Source of the DNA: Glomus cerebriforme
Lineage: Eukaryota; Glomeromycota; Glomeromycetes; Glomerales; Glomeraceae
DNA length: 64,000 nucleotides
Direction of reading: 5' to 3'
NCBI GenBank assembly: GCA_003550305.1
Contig: QKYT01000122.1
Coordinates: 7,489 to 71,488 of the forward strand
Numbering within the stretch: position 1 is the stretch's first letter; the number at the start of each line of letters is the position of its first letter. The position numbers and the translations under genes are program-made. Shown here one piece after another: positions 24,124-36,018 of the stretch. The notes beneath the pieces were generated by a model, which was given only the letters and a program-made list of their open reading frames with translations, was not told the DNA's origin and ran no database searches.

Positions 24124-24318
24124 TATAGTCGTCCTCCTATATAATCACACCCCCCGGGACTGAAAAAAAAAGGTGTGATTATAAAAAACCTATATGATGT
24201 GACTATAGAGGAGGTTTTTTTAATAATATTAATATTATTATTAGTAACTTGGAGCATAAATGTGCTTATAAGGGGGGTGTGATTAAACAGGGGGTGCCTA
24301 TAGAGGGGGACGACTGTA
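24124..24318. mobile_element. MITE with mariner-like terminal inverted repeats
   Basis: The left end reads TATAGTCGTCCTCCTATA (24124-24141); the reverse complement of the right end reads TACAGTCGTCCCCCTCTA, matching at 16 of 18 positions. Subterminal copies of AATCACACCCC also face each other (about 24143 and 24275), and further copies of the same words lie inside (about 24170 and 24200). There is no coding capacity. The flanking bases are TA on both sides, fitting a Tc1/mariner-type TA target, though in AT-rich DNA this is weak evidence. Confidence 0.78.
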
Positions 24319-24545
24319 AAAATATTTCTTTCTTCGTTTTATAACAAAAAAGTTTGAGATAAATGAACTTTTTATTGAAATTGAAATTGTTATTTGTTTC
24401 TATTTCTACTTTATTGTGGATCCCATCAACGTCAAAGGAACTAGTAAGTTGGTAATAAGTTTCAAATTTATATACTGTAAACCTAGAAATCTTTTATCTA
24501 AAACTTGTTCTCTTTTTTTTCATAAATTCAACCTCATGTAATTTA

Positions 24546-24990
24546 TTAGGAAGCAATGCCAAGTCTAAAGCACATTTCTTTTAAAAATTTCTCTAGCTTG
24601 TTTTCCAAGTTTTCAGCTATCTCATAACCAAGAATATTAGCATTGGCTATATTCTGACGTTTCTTCTTTAATAACAGAGATGTTCGTCTTTACTCTTTAC
24701 TATAAAAATTTTCAGAAAAATGATCATTTATCGGAGTTGTTTCCAGAAATTTTTTAAATTTTTTTAGAGTATGCTCTACGTCTTCAGTTTAGGAATAGGT
24801 TCTATCACAGAACTGCCTTTCAGAGGAAATTAACAATATATGTTACTCATAATCGAATAATTGGGATATCTTTTTGCCAAATAATGGCTCTATTTTGCAA
24901 TTTTAAGAGAGACATTAATGGAAATAAAATTTCTGTAATTGAGGATAGAACATTTCTGACCTCTGCGAGTAGGAAAAAAAAAATCTGATA
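24546..24990 (-). pseudogene. Decayed coding relic of unknown family
   Basis: On the minus strand, protein-like stretches appear in two frames. EDVEHTLKKFKKFLETT continues as PINDHFSENFYSKE and stops; after a frame change it becomes RRTSLLLKKKRQNIANANI then LGYEIAENLENKLEKFLKEM, before ending in two stops near 24547. Upstream, SVIEPIPKLK and LNYRNFISINVSLKI may belong to the same gene. Helical Glu/Lys patterning and continuity across one indel suggest a former gene rather than chance. No start or domain is identifiable. Confidence 0.45.
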
Positions 24991-25220
24991 TCAAAACGAA
25001 CCCATGATCTTTGCTCAGTACATAATCTTTATTTTATTCTGGTATTTGTTTATATATAATTATTCAGAATGCTCTTCAAAATTTTATTTTTAGAGTACTA
25101 GTACTTGTATACGCAACAAGATTCACATCATTCCACTTATTATTAAGATAAATAATCATATAAATTGCCTTTAACATCAATAAATATCTTAATTTTTATA
25201 TTTATACGTTGGATGATCCT

Positions 25221-26020
25221 CTCAAAATCAACATTATAAACATACCTTTTATTATTAAGCAAAGTTATAGAACTGATAAAATTGCATATATTTTCTTGAT
25301 TTTTAGATTTGTACGATAAATGAATGAGGCTTCACGCCTATTTTTCGCGTTCCAAATTTCTAAAGTCGATCATTATAATCGTACATTTAACGATTTCTTC
25401 ATACAAGACCCATTTAAAGAATTTCTTTGTTATTAAGTAAAGTTATAGAGCTGATAAAATTGCATATATTTCCTTGATTTTAGATTTTACGACAAATAGC
25501 TAAGGCTCACGCCTAATTTTTGCGCTTCATTTCATCGCTATTCGATAAAAATGATCGTTAAAAATCAAAATTTTAACAGTTTCTTCATATAAAACTCAAA
25601 ATCTGCATTATAAACATACATTTCTTTATTAAATAAAGTTGTAGAGCTGAAAGACCCACACATATTTTCGATATTTAAAATTTTTTATCGAAAATGGATG
25701 AGGTTCGTGCCTTTTCATTCGATAAAAATGATCGTCAAAATCATTTTTTTTTAACAGTTCAGTTCCTCAGAATCAGCATTCTAAAGATACCTTTTTTATT
25801 TTATAGAGCTGATAAAATTAAATAGATGAGACTCGCGCCCAATTTTTTTCGGTTCATTTCGATAAAAATGATCGTTAAAATCGCATTTTTTTTTAATTTT
25901 TTTTAGACAGTTTCTTAATATAAAACTCAAAATCGGTATTCCAAACTTACCATATAATATTAAATAAAGTTATAGAATTGATAAATTTACTCGATTATAC
26001 GACAAATGAATAAGGCTCGT
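25221..26020. repeat. Array of five degenerate repeats of about 160-200 bp
   Basis: The anchor word AAAGTTATAG or a close variant recurs at about 25261, 25439, 25635, 25797 and 25966. In each copy it is followed by a RCTGATAAAATT-like stretch, a GACAAATGA-like word and a GGCTCGCGCC-like word. Most copies then have GATAAAAATGATCGTTAAAA, a T-rich run and TTCTTCATATAAAACTC. Spacing is 178, 196, 162 and 169 bases. The copies are well diverged from one another. A sixth, partial copy lies at 27270-27350, next to the LRR relic. Confidence 0.75.
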
Positions 26021-26941
26021 ACTATTATCTGTCTCTTTCATTATACAGTATAAAATTTAACCACAAATACAATATTATTCCATCTGCTAATAACATATAC
26101 AATAATACAATTAGTTGTTGTTGATAATTTTATTCTACCCCGAAGAAGATAAACAATAAAAACTTTAACTGGTTCTTGTTATAACTATATCTATTTATTA
26201 TTTGTCAAATTTCATGTACTACTTAATCAACTTTTCGTAAAAATATCAAATCAGGATCTTGAGATAAAACAGACTTTTAATCCTCCGGTCGTACTAATGT
26301 GGACATAAAAACCTTCTATTTTCGAATACAATATTCCCTCATACTTATATGGTAAAATGTTCTCCTATATCTTATAAGTCTCCGGTAATTAATCCCTGTT
26401 TTGTCGATTGTATGCCATTTTACTTCGTAGGCAAAACTAAACGAGATAGTTAATGTACTATTTTTTCAAGAACACAATGATTCTGTAATGCTTTTTTCTG
26501 GCTCTGGAGATAATTCCCAGTACTTTTGTAATAAAAGAAACATATGAGATGAATCTATTGGAAATATATATTATCTAGGAAAGATGTGTAATTTACGTTG
26601 AAATTAATTCCCTGAAAGGGATTCCACGTATGTCTTTGATGCTTCGCATCGTCCCAGAGGGGCTAATGTGTCTTACGAAACTATTCGTGTAGATTCTACA
26701 GGGAAAATAAGAAAATAGAGAATTGATTGTACCGTTATTGCCTATTGGAACTTCTGTTGTCATTTATTAATGGTTTTTTGGTATCCATAGAAAACGATCT
26801 TGAGAACAGAAAATGTAACATAGTATCTCGTATGTGACCCACAAAAACACTACAATGATCAGTTAAGAGGTCTAACAACCAACCACACCATTATTTGATG
26901 TACCTCCTTTAACCTCCATAGGAAAGATTTCTATCTTTTGT
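26021..26941. other. Intergenic, no gene seen
   Basis: AT-rich sequence with a less AT-rich patch around 26610-26760. No ORF or structured feature is supported. Confidence 0.35.
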
Positions 26942-27334
26942 TTATAGGTGATCTACATTAGATGATGTACGGACTTTCTTTTTATAAACACACGTTAGTT
27001 TACATTTTTCTAGTAAACAAAAGATGATATTGACATCTGTTATATTACACTGTTTGAAAGAGAATTCACAGAGTTTAGGACAGGAATACGCAATCCTTCG
27101 AATCGATCCCTGTGTAATTGCGCAATCATCCAGGACAATGGTGCGCCAATTCGAGTTTGTTCTTGTAATACATTGTATGACTGCATCTGTTACGCTTAAA
27201 TTGCCCGTTAAATCAATTCCTCTCAAATGGCTACAGGAACTGAAAAGCCGCATTAAATTCCTGTTGAAACACCATTCTAAAGCTTTACCTTTTATTATGA
27301 TAAGCCGTAGCGCCGATAAAACTATACAAATTCC
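26942..27334 (-). pseudogene. Leucine-rich-repeat (F-box/LRR-type) fragment
   Basis: A minus-strand frame reads SHLRGIDLTGNLSVTDAVIQ, then CITRTNSNWRTIVLDDCAI and SCPKLCEFSFKQCNITDVNI. This is two to three leucine-rich repeats of the kind found in F-box/FBXL (AMN1-like) proteins, a family that is greatly expanded in arbuscular mycorrhizal fungi. There is no F-box, no in-frame start with a plausible N-terminus and no continuation beyond 26942. The upstream part of the frame overlaps a copy of the 180-bp repeat. It is best read as a gene fragment. Confidence 0.6.
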
Positions 27335-27350
27335 TCGATTTTAGATTCGC

Positions 27351-27974
27351 ACGACAAATAAAACTATATATGAAGAATCTTTTTTCGTATTAAGCTATTT
27401 TATACTATAATTTATTATATTTTTATACTTCCTAGCGTACAGTACAAAATTTGATCACACGACTGCGACATTAAAAAAAATATATATATATTTTTTTTAA
27501 TTATATTTTAATTATAATCTGTTCTATCATAAAAATTTATTTAAAATATTGCCATTTTCTTTTCTAGCAGTAATGGTCTACAAATTTCAGTAGACAGTGT
27601 TTTAGTAAATTATTTTATTACAGAAAAAAATAAAACAAAATTATATGTCAACTCTTCAAGTAGATATTGGATTATACAATAATTCTATAACTGGTGATTA
27701 TCTAAAAAAGAACTGAAAACTCCACTCCATAAAATTTGAAGCCACATTGATATAATTTAAAAAGAGCTCGTTCGGGATGTTGGAAAATGTGAACAGAAAA
27801 TTTTATTATAAGTAACTTTCAATATTGAATAAATAAATCTGTGTTTTATTTTAACAATCAACGATAAATATTCGCATCTAATGTAAAATTTAAAAGAAAT
27901 CTAGTTTAAATATTGTGGAAATATATGTTCGTAAACTGAAAAAATATACGAATTAAAAAAAAAAATTCTATTTT
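27351..27974. other. Intergenic, no gene seen
   Basis: Very AT-rich sequence including an alternating TA run near 27480. No feature is supported. Confidence 0.35.
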
Positions 27975-28150
27975 AAGAAAAAAGGCTAAGCGTTTGTGTT
28001 TGTAAATAACAATGAAAGAAATCGAAAATATAACCTCGAAAAAAGCGGTTATGTACTGTATATATAAAAAACGAAAGAAACTTTTAGAATAAAAGAGAAA
28101 TATAAACTCGAAAAAAGGCGTTTGTGTTTGTAAATAAAAAACGAAATAAT
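27975..28150. repeat. Short tandem repeat, about 2.5 copies
   Basis: A unit containing CTCGAAAAAA-GGCGTTTGTGTTTGTAAATAA-AACGAAA recurs at about 27985, 28040 and 28112, with spacing of 55-73 bases. The copies differ by small indels. It lies just beyond the 3' end of the kinase gene, so it may be part of its 3' UTR. Confidence 0.6.
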
Positions 28151-28190
28151 AATTTTGGATAAGTAACAATCATCATCGCAATTTTGATAT

Positions 28191-29540
28191 TTATAATTGA
28201 TATCTATCGGAATGTATGTCACAATCTTCACAATTTGGCAAGTCAGAATCTTCATTCTCTAATTTTTCTGTTACTTCACTTTCTTTAGAATAAAAATTAT
28301 TTGATACAATATTGTTCTCGGGATCAACAGAATCAATACTTTTAAGTTCTGAAATTACTTCATGAATATCTGATCTTTCGTCTGGTTCAAGTTGCCAACA
28401 TTCTATTTAAATAAATTAATTAAATTAGATTGAGACAGAAAAATTATAATTATAAAATAAAAATTACACTTACTTTGGAAAACCTCAACGAATTTTCTAT
28501 TCGTGTGCGGAACAGGGTTTTCTCTCTCACCTTTAAGAATATCAAGTTGTAATGATATAATTTTAGCATGATCATCTTCTATTTCCGCAAAACCAAAAGG
28601 TGATGAACAACTTGTAAGTTGCCATAATAATACTCCTAGACTATATATATCTGATTTTTTGGTTAAATTATATAATTGACTTTCGAAAATTTTAGGATCC
28701 ATGTAAGGTACTACGCCATATGCTTTAGTAAACTCTTTGGAGCCTTGTATAAATGAACGTCCAAAATCTGCTAATTTTATCGCATGTTGATTTGGTTGAA
28801 TTTGATGTATTAAGATATTTTTAGAATGCTAAATGAAAAATGTGTTAATTATTGTATTTAATATAAATAAATTATATAATAATACAATTATACTTACAAG
28901 ATCTCCGTGTATAATTTCTTTATTATGACACCAAGAAATTGCATCTGCGATTTCTTTAGCAAACCTTAATTGGTTTTCCCATTTAAAAGTTTCAGCATTG
29001 TCTCGTAAATAACTTTCTAATGTTCCACCATTTGCGTATTCAAGAACGAGCGAATATTTTACTTCATTTAAAGCAACTTCATCTAAAGTAAAAAAAAAAA
29101 GATATAAACAAAATATCATATTTATTACAATACTGTAAATACATTAATGCTTTACCTTCTAATTTCGTATCTGATTTTGTAACTCCATAAAATTGAATTA
29201 TATTTGGATGTTGAAGACGAGAAATTATTCCCATTATTTTGATCTAAAAAAAAAAATAAATAAACCATAATTTATATAACAATATCAAAAAAATATAATA
29301 TATATATTATGTATATAACTAGCCCACCTCATTTATTATTTCTTTCACAGGGTAACTATTGAAGAATTTTTTAATTACAAATGGTACTGTTGTATTTTCC
29401 AAATATGCAGTATGAACCGAAGCAGATCCTCCAGTATCAATTTTGAAACCAATCTTAAATTCTTGGTCATAATAACCAATTGTTGGTGACGTCTCGTCAC
29501 CTGATATCTTCAGTCTATTTGTACCACACTCTTCGAGGAA
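28191..29540 (-). CDS. Protein kinase (TKL-like), 5' end not found
   Basis: Kinase catalytic domain in about five exons. The visible part starts with FLEECGTNRLKISGDETSPT at a likely splice acceptor (29540). A glycine-rich loop IDTGGSASVHTA, the ATP-binding lysine in FVIKKFF, the hinge SLVLEYANGGTLESYL, the catalytic loop HGDLHSKNILI (HGD for the usual HRD), the metal-binding DFG in IKLADFGRSF and an APE-like KAYGVVPYMDPKIF follow. Helix F is KKSDIYSLGVLLWQLTS. The protein ends in an acidic tail (ENEDSDLPNCEDCDIH) at 28191. The pattern fits the large kinase families of mycorrhizal fungi. No ATG precedes the first exon in frame, so either a distant exon is missing from my model or the gene has lost its 5' end. 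Confidence 0.75.
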
Positions 29541-29582
29541 CTGTCATAATGAAGTCTTATTAATTGAGTGGCGTAGCAAATA

Positions 29583-29659
29583 TTACACAGCACAGCACGT
29601 TTGTTTGTTTGTTATGCATGTTAATCATAACAACCCCGCATAGCGGATCTGCTGTGTAA
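29583..29659. mobile_element. Short inverted-repeat element
   Basis: TTACACAGCA (29583-29592) and its perfect reverse complement TGCTGTGTAA (29650-29659) enclose 57 bases. Inside, CCCCGCATAGCGG can itself fold. It resembles a tiny MITE or the terminal part of a transposon, and sits 43 bases upstream of the first visible kinase exon. Target duplications are not clear. Confidence 0.45.
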
Positions 29660-32594
29660 AAAAAAAAAACCATTTTATTCGGAGAGATCTTCATTCTACA
29701 GCTCTACGGGTGAATTTTCTTTTTTAGGGAGACGGCAAGTTTCGGGTTGAACTCGTTTAATTATGACACGTAAGTCAACGATTTAAAACCTTTATCAACT
29801 GGTAAATGGTACTTTAAGAGTATCTTTAGGGTTTCCCTTGTTTTGGAATGTTGGAGGTACTGTATACTACAACCACCATAAGTTTTTGTCGAATTATTTT
29901 AACTTAAATTGACCATGAAAATCATGAAATGGATATTTTAACATCAGAGAAAGGAGGAAGAGAGAGAATAGAAGCAAACCGTTTGCAACATTATTATTTG
30001 GAAGTATTTATACTAAGAATCCAGGTTGAAAGACATAAAATATACTTTAAAAGGCATTATAAAATGCATGCATGCACGTCAATGAGTATTTCCTATATAA
30101 CATTACACAAGAATATGACTATGAAACAATGAAACTTCACGATTTTCGAAATTAACATTCTAAAGCTGGCATAGAATCAGATTCTTTTGCAGGATACATA
30201 TAAAAAACTCTTGTGCTGATTAAGTTGAGCTGCAGAACAGATTACTATAGAGACGTACTAGGAAAGAATTGAGAGATTGCGAATAGAATAAACATAAACA
30301 AGAGCCGACTAACTGGAATAACAAGCATACGACAATCCAAATTAACTTTTATTTTATCCGTAATCTATGTCAAAATTGAAAGAGATTCGCTCAGGCGATT
30401 AAAGTTTTGTATTTTAATTCACCTGACATATGTTTATATTATCGCGAGCCTTTTTGGTTTATAAAATAAAATTGCAATAATTTCTTTGACAATAAACAAT
30501 GCGTTAAAAACTTTACATAAAGTTTGTACACAAAGATAATTTTTTATTAAATGAAATCGCAAAAATGAATTATTTAACTCTCGCATAGTATTAAATTTTT
30601 TTTCAAAAAAAGAAAGAGAACAAAGTACTTCCATGGAATATATGAAAAAAGGTCAATATTAAATACAGAATTGTCCGTGCGTGCGTAAAGATGAAAAAAG
30701 AAGCATTGGATTTACGATTTACGGAAATCATTTGCGCATATTTGTTTTAAGAAATAACAATGAGAAAAAAACTATTTTTAAAAATTATTATATTTTACGG
30801 TTAATTTGGTCATTGTAATTTAATAATGATCCTTTGATCTTTTTTTGTTATTGCCAAAAGCAAATTATTATAGATTAGACAATTTACTAAAGTTAATTCT
30901 AGAATTAAATGTGAAAAGGTGGCAAATAATGAGATATCAATGAAGATAATTTAACATTAGATACATATGGGTCAATTTTTTTTTTGTTGTAAGTCTCATT
31001 ACATTCAAATACTTAATGTCTAAATAGAAATGTTCAATCCAAAAGTAAATTTAAAAGTAATATTAGTTTTAGATATTGATTCTTTCAACTTAAATTATTT
31101 GATAGAGTCAGATTTTCTAATTTTTGTCCGAAGTGGATGTTGGAACATTTTATTAAATAATTTTAAAATCAAGATATGTGTTATTTGCAATAACAGCGTA
31201 AGAAATATAAAAAACATCAAATTTTTAGGGCGAACGTTTTTCCTGATAATTTAGTGTGATAACCTTTAGTAAAATCATATTGAAATGTTAAAAATTGTTC
31301 TATACTTGTTAAATCAAATTCTATATTGAGCACGTACAATAAACATCTAAACTAATATATGAAGAAATTTAAGTTCTCAAATTGAAAATTGAACTCGAAG
31401 GTCACATCAAAGAAAATTTAACAAACTTCAAAGATTAAATCAGTGAAGACGGAATTTTAATTTACACATGTAGTATTATTTCTGGTAAATGTATATATAA
31501 TTATATGGAATAGGTATTGTATTTGAGGAAACACAACGAAAAAATTACGTGAAAGTTTCGAACAAAGCAAAAGAAAAAAAAATATTTTCAAATAAAGGAC
31601 GCGTAATTTCAACATTTATACATTTATAAAGATTTAATTTGAATTATCAGAATTCTTTTTAGATTATATAATTTATGAGATAATGTTTAAATTCTTTATT
31701 TAACTAATTTTTTTTTTTCAATAGACGACAAAATATTTTAATTTTATATCAAAAATCTTTTGACTTGCAAAATCAGTCCATTTGCTAAACCTAGAATATC
31801 ACGATATTGATTGAATCAATCACATACATTTTCTATAAAACGACTTCGAATATTAAAAAAGTGAGTGAGAATATAATCCGTTCAATATTATTTTAAGGGG
31901 TTTATTTGTTTTTTATATTTAAACATAATAATTGTATCATTAATTATTATTTAAATAAACTAAGTGATTTACATCATGTTCAAACCCTCTTTTCCGGTTA
32001 CAATCTATTAATGAAATTTGAATTTATCAAAGCCAACTCATAGTCTATAATTGCAGAACAAAGAATATCCAGTTCTTTTGTACAATTGTATCATGGTGAA
32101 TTGATCATGTAATTTATTTCGTTTAATTTCGTTAATTTATAGTCAAGTGGTTATTACGGGTTCAATGGATTATATCCTATTGTTAATATTTTAGTAGATC
32201 TGTTTATATTCTTGCATTAAAGCAAACTTCATCACTAAATCCAATGAATTTTAGTTTTAGTACCATTACGATTTTCGAATAGTATTATAGTATTTGAGCA
32301 TAGCGCCAATATTGATTTCGCAAATTTTATCATGTGACACTTATTGAAGTGAATAAAGTGTGTAATAATTTCTATGATCAAATGTCATCATCATTCCTTA
32401 ATTAAAACCAATATATTCGCTTTTCTATTATGGGTACGGAAGTAAAGTATCTTATCAAATAATATTCTCTTTTTATTTTAGTAAATAAATATTTTAATTA
32501 AATATATGATTGGATAAAATTATATTAATTATTTTAAAGATTATTAATGATAATTCTATGAATATATATGATATATTGTTTTACATGAAATTAT
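29660..32594. other. Long gene-free region
   Basis: Almost 3 kb of AT-rich DNA with only small ORFs of low complexity (for example 29929-30132, 30434-30634 and 31030-31254). None carries a motif, shows splice continuity or resembles a known family. No RNA gene was recognised. Confidence 0.4.
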
Positions 32595-33691
32595 TTAAAT
32601 TTGTTGTGATGGATCCGCTAACATTCTTTTTAACATTGTACTCCAGGTATCATATGTCGTAGAAGGAATAACAATCTGTTACGAAAAGAAAAAGATTTTT
32701 AATAAATTTTAAGTGTAGATTTAAAATAAAAATGTATTATATATACGTACTTGAAAAGGAAATGGATTAGCATCAGAAGTTGTGATAGGAGGTATATGAT
32801 CTTTTTTATCATTAACGAAACGTATAATGTTCGAAAAACATGTTGTTAATTGAGTATCCATTTCTTTTCGAATTCTCGATTTTTCTAAACGAATCGATAT
32901 CCAGAAATTAAGATTAGAAAATTAATTGAGACAATTGAGCGAAAGTAACAGGATAATAAGAGGGAAACTATTAACGACATTTAATGGTTGAAAGAGAAAG
33001 GCTAAAAATGAAGGGTAACAATAATTACCGCCATCAGTTCGACATATTACAGTGTTTATGGTAACAGCCCATTGTTCCCAACAAATTTCTTCTTCAGATT
33101 TAGAAAACCAAGCTTTTTTTGTTCTTTTTTCATGAAACATTACAGCAATCTGTAAAATATTAAATTAAAGTTAAACAAAAAAAAATACATAATTAAAGAA
33201 TCAACAGCTTTAACAAGCAAGAATAAGATATTTTACTTGTCCTTTTTGATTTCCTTGGGTTTCTAAGATACGCATGAATTGATCTACATTATCGTCAACT
33301 TTTTTTTCAATTTCTAGGTCATCTATGGCAGACTAAATAAACATTAGTTGGAATCAATTACTAATCAATTACTAATTATCTGTTGTTACTTATCAAAACC
33401 TACATATGTGATATCTAATAAATCCACTTCTTTTGGTCTGATATTTCCAAATACACGATAAAACAGTATAGTATGCAATATTCCTTTAAATTAAAAACGA
33501 TTTAGTACATAATATGATAAACCTTAATTGAAATAACAACTTTGATGATATTTACCACGTAGGATATCTGCTACAAATGTTCGATCTACTGTCTATTAAT
33601 AAAAAATTAACTTTCTTGCTTATGAAAGGAGTGTTTTGAAAGAATTAATGCATATATTTACCAGTTCGATTGGATATACTTCAGGATTCAT
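32595..33691 (-). CDS. ATG101: Autophagy-related protein 101 (ATG101)
   Basis: HORMA-domain partner of Atg13 in the Atg1/ULK1 complex that starts autophagy. It has seven or so exons. MNPEVYPIEL (33691-33662) joins TVDRTFVADILR (33592-33556), then GILHTILFYRVFGNIRPKEV and DLLDITY. SAIDDLEIEKKVDDNVDQFM follows, then an IAVMFHEKRTKKAWFSKSEE block and WEQWAVTINTVICRTDGE. The last exons give KSRIRKEMDTQLTTCFSNII, a DHIPPITTSDANPFPFQ segment (the WF-finger region of the family) and IVIPSTTYDTWSTMLKRML to the stop at 32595. The exons align with ATG101 along its whole length, and total length is near the usual 200-220 residues. It is head to head with RPL3. Confidence 0.92.
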
Positions 33692-34060
33692 TGGTATGTG
33701 CAAAAGATTTTTTGTTCCGTTAAGTACGATTTAAAATTTATTTCCACCAACCAGTACCTATATTTATAGAAATCATCTCTAAATTATCTTGATCATTAAA
33801 TTTATTATTAAGAATTTATTATTAAGAATAGTGAAAATACCTGTTGTTTCGTTATTTGAAATGAGCGAGATCATGATTCATGAATGAAGAAACTTTCCAG
33901 AAATACATTTCGTGTCACCAAAATCTCATCGTTTGGTTGGCTGAAATTATCTAACGCTGATCTGATCCAGTGACTTTCAAAAATTTTTTTTTTTTTAAAG
34001 CAAATTCATCAAAACCTTGATCTTTCTCTCTTCCCCAATACCATCAAATAAAAGAGCGCC
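33692..34060. promoter_or_regulatory. Shared divergent promoter of ATG101 and RPL3
   Basis: About 370 bases between the two start codons. A pyrimidine-rich tract just upstream of the RPL3 ATG (tctttctctcttcccc, 34021-34036) is typical of transcription initiation of ribosomal protein genes. Confidence 0.5.
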
Positions 34061-35741
34061 ATGGTATGTATAGTTTGTTAAAATTTTATTAAATCCATCC
34101 GTTGAATTATACATCCGATTGAATCCATAATAATTTAATTAATTATGGGTAATAATTAAATTGTTTGTTTGGGATAAAGTCTCATAGAAAATTTGAGGCT
34201 CCCCGTCACGGCTCTTTGGGATTTCTTCCGCGTAAGCGAGCAAGAAGACATCGCGGTAAAGTAAAGTCTTTTCCAAAAGATGATCCGAGTAAACCTGTTC
34301 ATTTGACCGCTTTTATGGGCTATAAGGCGGGTATGACCCATATTGTTCGTGATTTGGACCGTCCTAATTCAAGTAAGTAATTAAAGACATTTTTAATCCA
34401 TAATTGAATAATTTAAGACAAAATGATTAAATTATTTTAATTTAAATAGAGATGCATAAGAAGGAAATTGTTGAAGCTGTTACCATCATTGAAACACCAC
34501 CTTTGAAGATTGTAGGTGTTGTTGGATACGTTGAAACACCACGAGGATTACGCACATTAACCACAGTATGGGCAGAACATTTAGATGAAGAAGTCAAAAG
34601 AAGATTTTATAAAAATTGGTATAAAGCAAAGAAGAAGGCATTTACAAAATATGCTAAAAGATACGCAGAAAAAGAAAAAGAAATTGCTAAAGAATTAGAA
34701 AGAATTAAAAAGTATTGTCAAGTTGTAAGAGTATTAGCTCATACACAAATTCGTAAAATTAAAATTAGACAAAAGAAGGCTCACCTTATGGAAATTCAGT
34801 TAAATGGTGGTACTATTCAAGAAAAAGTTGATTGGGCTCATAGTCATTTTGAGAAAGGAGTAAATGTTTCTAATGTATTTGAACAAGATGAAGTTATTGA
34901 TGTTATTGGTGTCACCAAGGGTAAAGGTTTTGAAGGGGTCACTCATCGTTGGGGAACGAAGAAACTTCCTCGTAAAACTCATAAAGGTTTACGTAAAGTA
35001 GCTTGTATCGGTAAGTATTTTAATCTTTTTTCCACATGGAAATAATACTTTGTCGTGTGATCGCTAATTTTCTAATCAATATTCTTTAGGTGCATGGCAT
35101 CCTTCAAGGTAAATTAGCGTCTGTCTTTATATTTTTACAAGTAATACACGTAAAATGTAATTCTTAAATTAATCTATTTAGAGTGATGTATTCTGTTCCA
35201 CGTGCTGGTCAAAATGGATATCATCACCGAACAGAAGTCAACAAAAAGATTTATCGTATTGGTAAATCCGATGATGACCAAAATGCATCAACTGAGTACG
35301 ATACTACTAAGAAGAAAATTACACCATTGGGCGGTTTTCCGCATTATGGTGTTGTTAATGAAGACTTGTAAGTAATAATTTATTTTTTGAGAACAGGGAA
35401 GTGTTATTTACAAGTTATTAATCTCTTCTCTTTTTTTTTACTTTTTTATTGTCTTTCTTGTTTGTGCAGCGTTATGATTAAGGGCGCATGTGTTGGAGTC
35501 AAGAAACGTGTTCTTACTTTAAGAAAATCTTTAATCAATCATACAAAACGTTCCGCTTTGGAAAAAGTTACACTTAAGGTACTCATCCTATTATTATCAT
35601 TTCGTATATTTGAAATCTATTAACGATGTTTTCTTTCAGTTTATCGATACGAGTTCCAAATTTGGACATGGACGTTTCCAAACTGAGGAAGAAAAACATG
35701 CTTACCTTGGTACTCTCAAAAAAGATGCTGAAAAATCTTAA
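34061..35741 (+). CDS. RPL3: 60S ribosomal protein L3 (uL3)
   Basis: Large-subunit protein next to the peptidyl-transferase centre. There are seven exons: 34061-34063, 34180-34372, 34450-35010, 35090-35108, 35182-35367, 35470-35578 and 35640-35741. All have GT-AG borders and matching phases. The first exon is the ATG codon alone. The protein begins [20 protein letters not shown] and includes [20 protein letters not shown], the W-finger region [20 protein letters not shown], then [37 protein letters not shown] and [17 protein letters not shown]. It ends [19 protein letters not shown] and [13 protein letters not shown]. Full length and well conserved. Confidence 0.97.
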
Positions 35742-36018
35742 ATTTTATTAATTTTATTTTTATTATTATGAGTATGAGAGTCAATCTCATTTATACTATT
35801 AAATAAATTAAACGATAAATCGTTTACATTATAATACTATCCAAGTCAGAATTATTCCTTGATGTTAGTCTTGGCAAAAATTGTTTTAGTTTAATCGATA
35901 CTTTTAAAATAAACTTTATTAAATAAATAATACAAAAAAAACAAATTATTATCTATTAATCCTAAGAAACCAATTCTGGACTAATAAAAATAATAAATAC
36001 TTCTTTCTGAATAAGAAC

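Noticed and set aside
27906..28255. Minus-strand Phe/Ile-rich ORFs
   Set aside because: They come from AT-rich tandem repeat DNA just after the kinase gene; low complexity, no start context, no motif.
28191..29540. Reading the kinase as inactive because of HGD in the catalytic loop
   Set aside because: The catalytic aspartate, the metal-binding DFG and the ATP lysine are all present; loss of the arginine alone is compatible with activity.
29929..31254. Small ORFs in the gene-free region
   Set aside because: Length and composition as expected by chance in AT-rich DNA; no splice partners or recognisable motifs.
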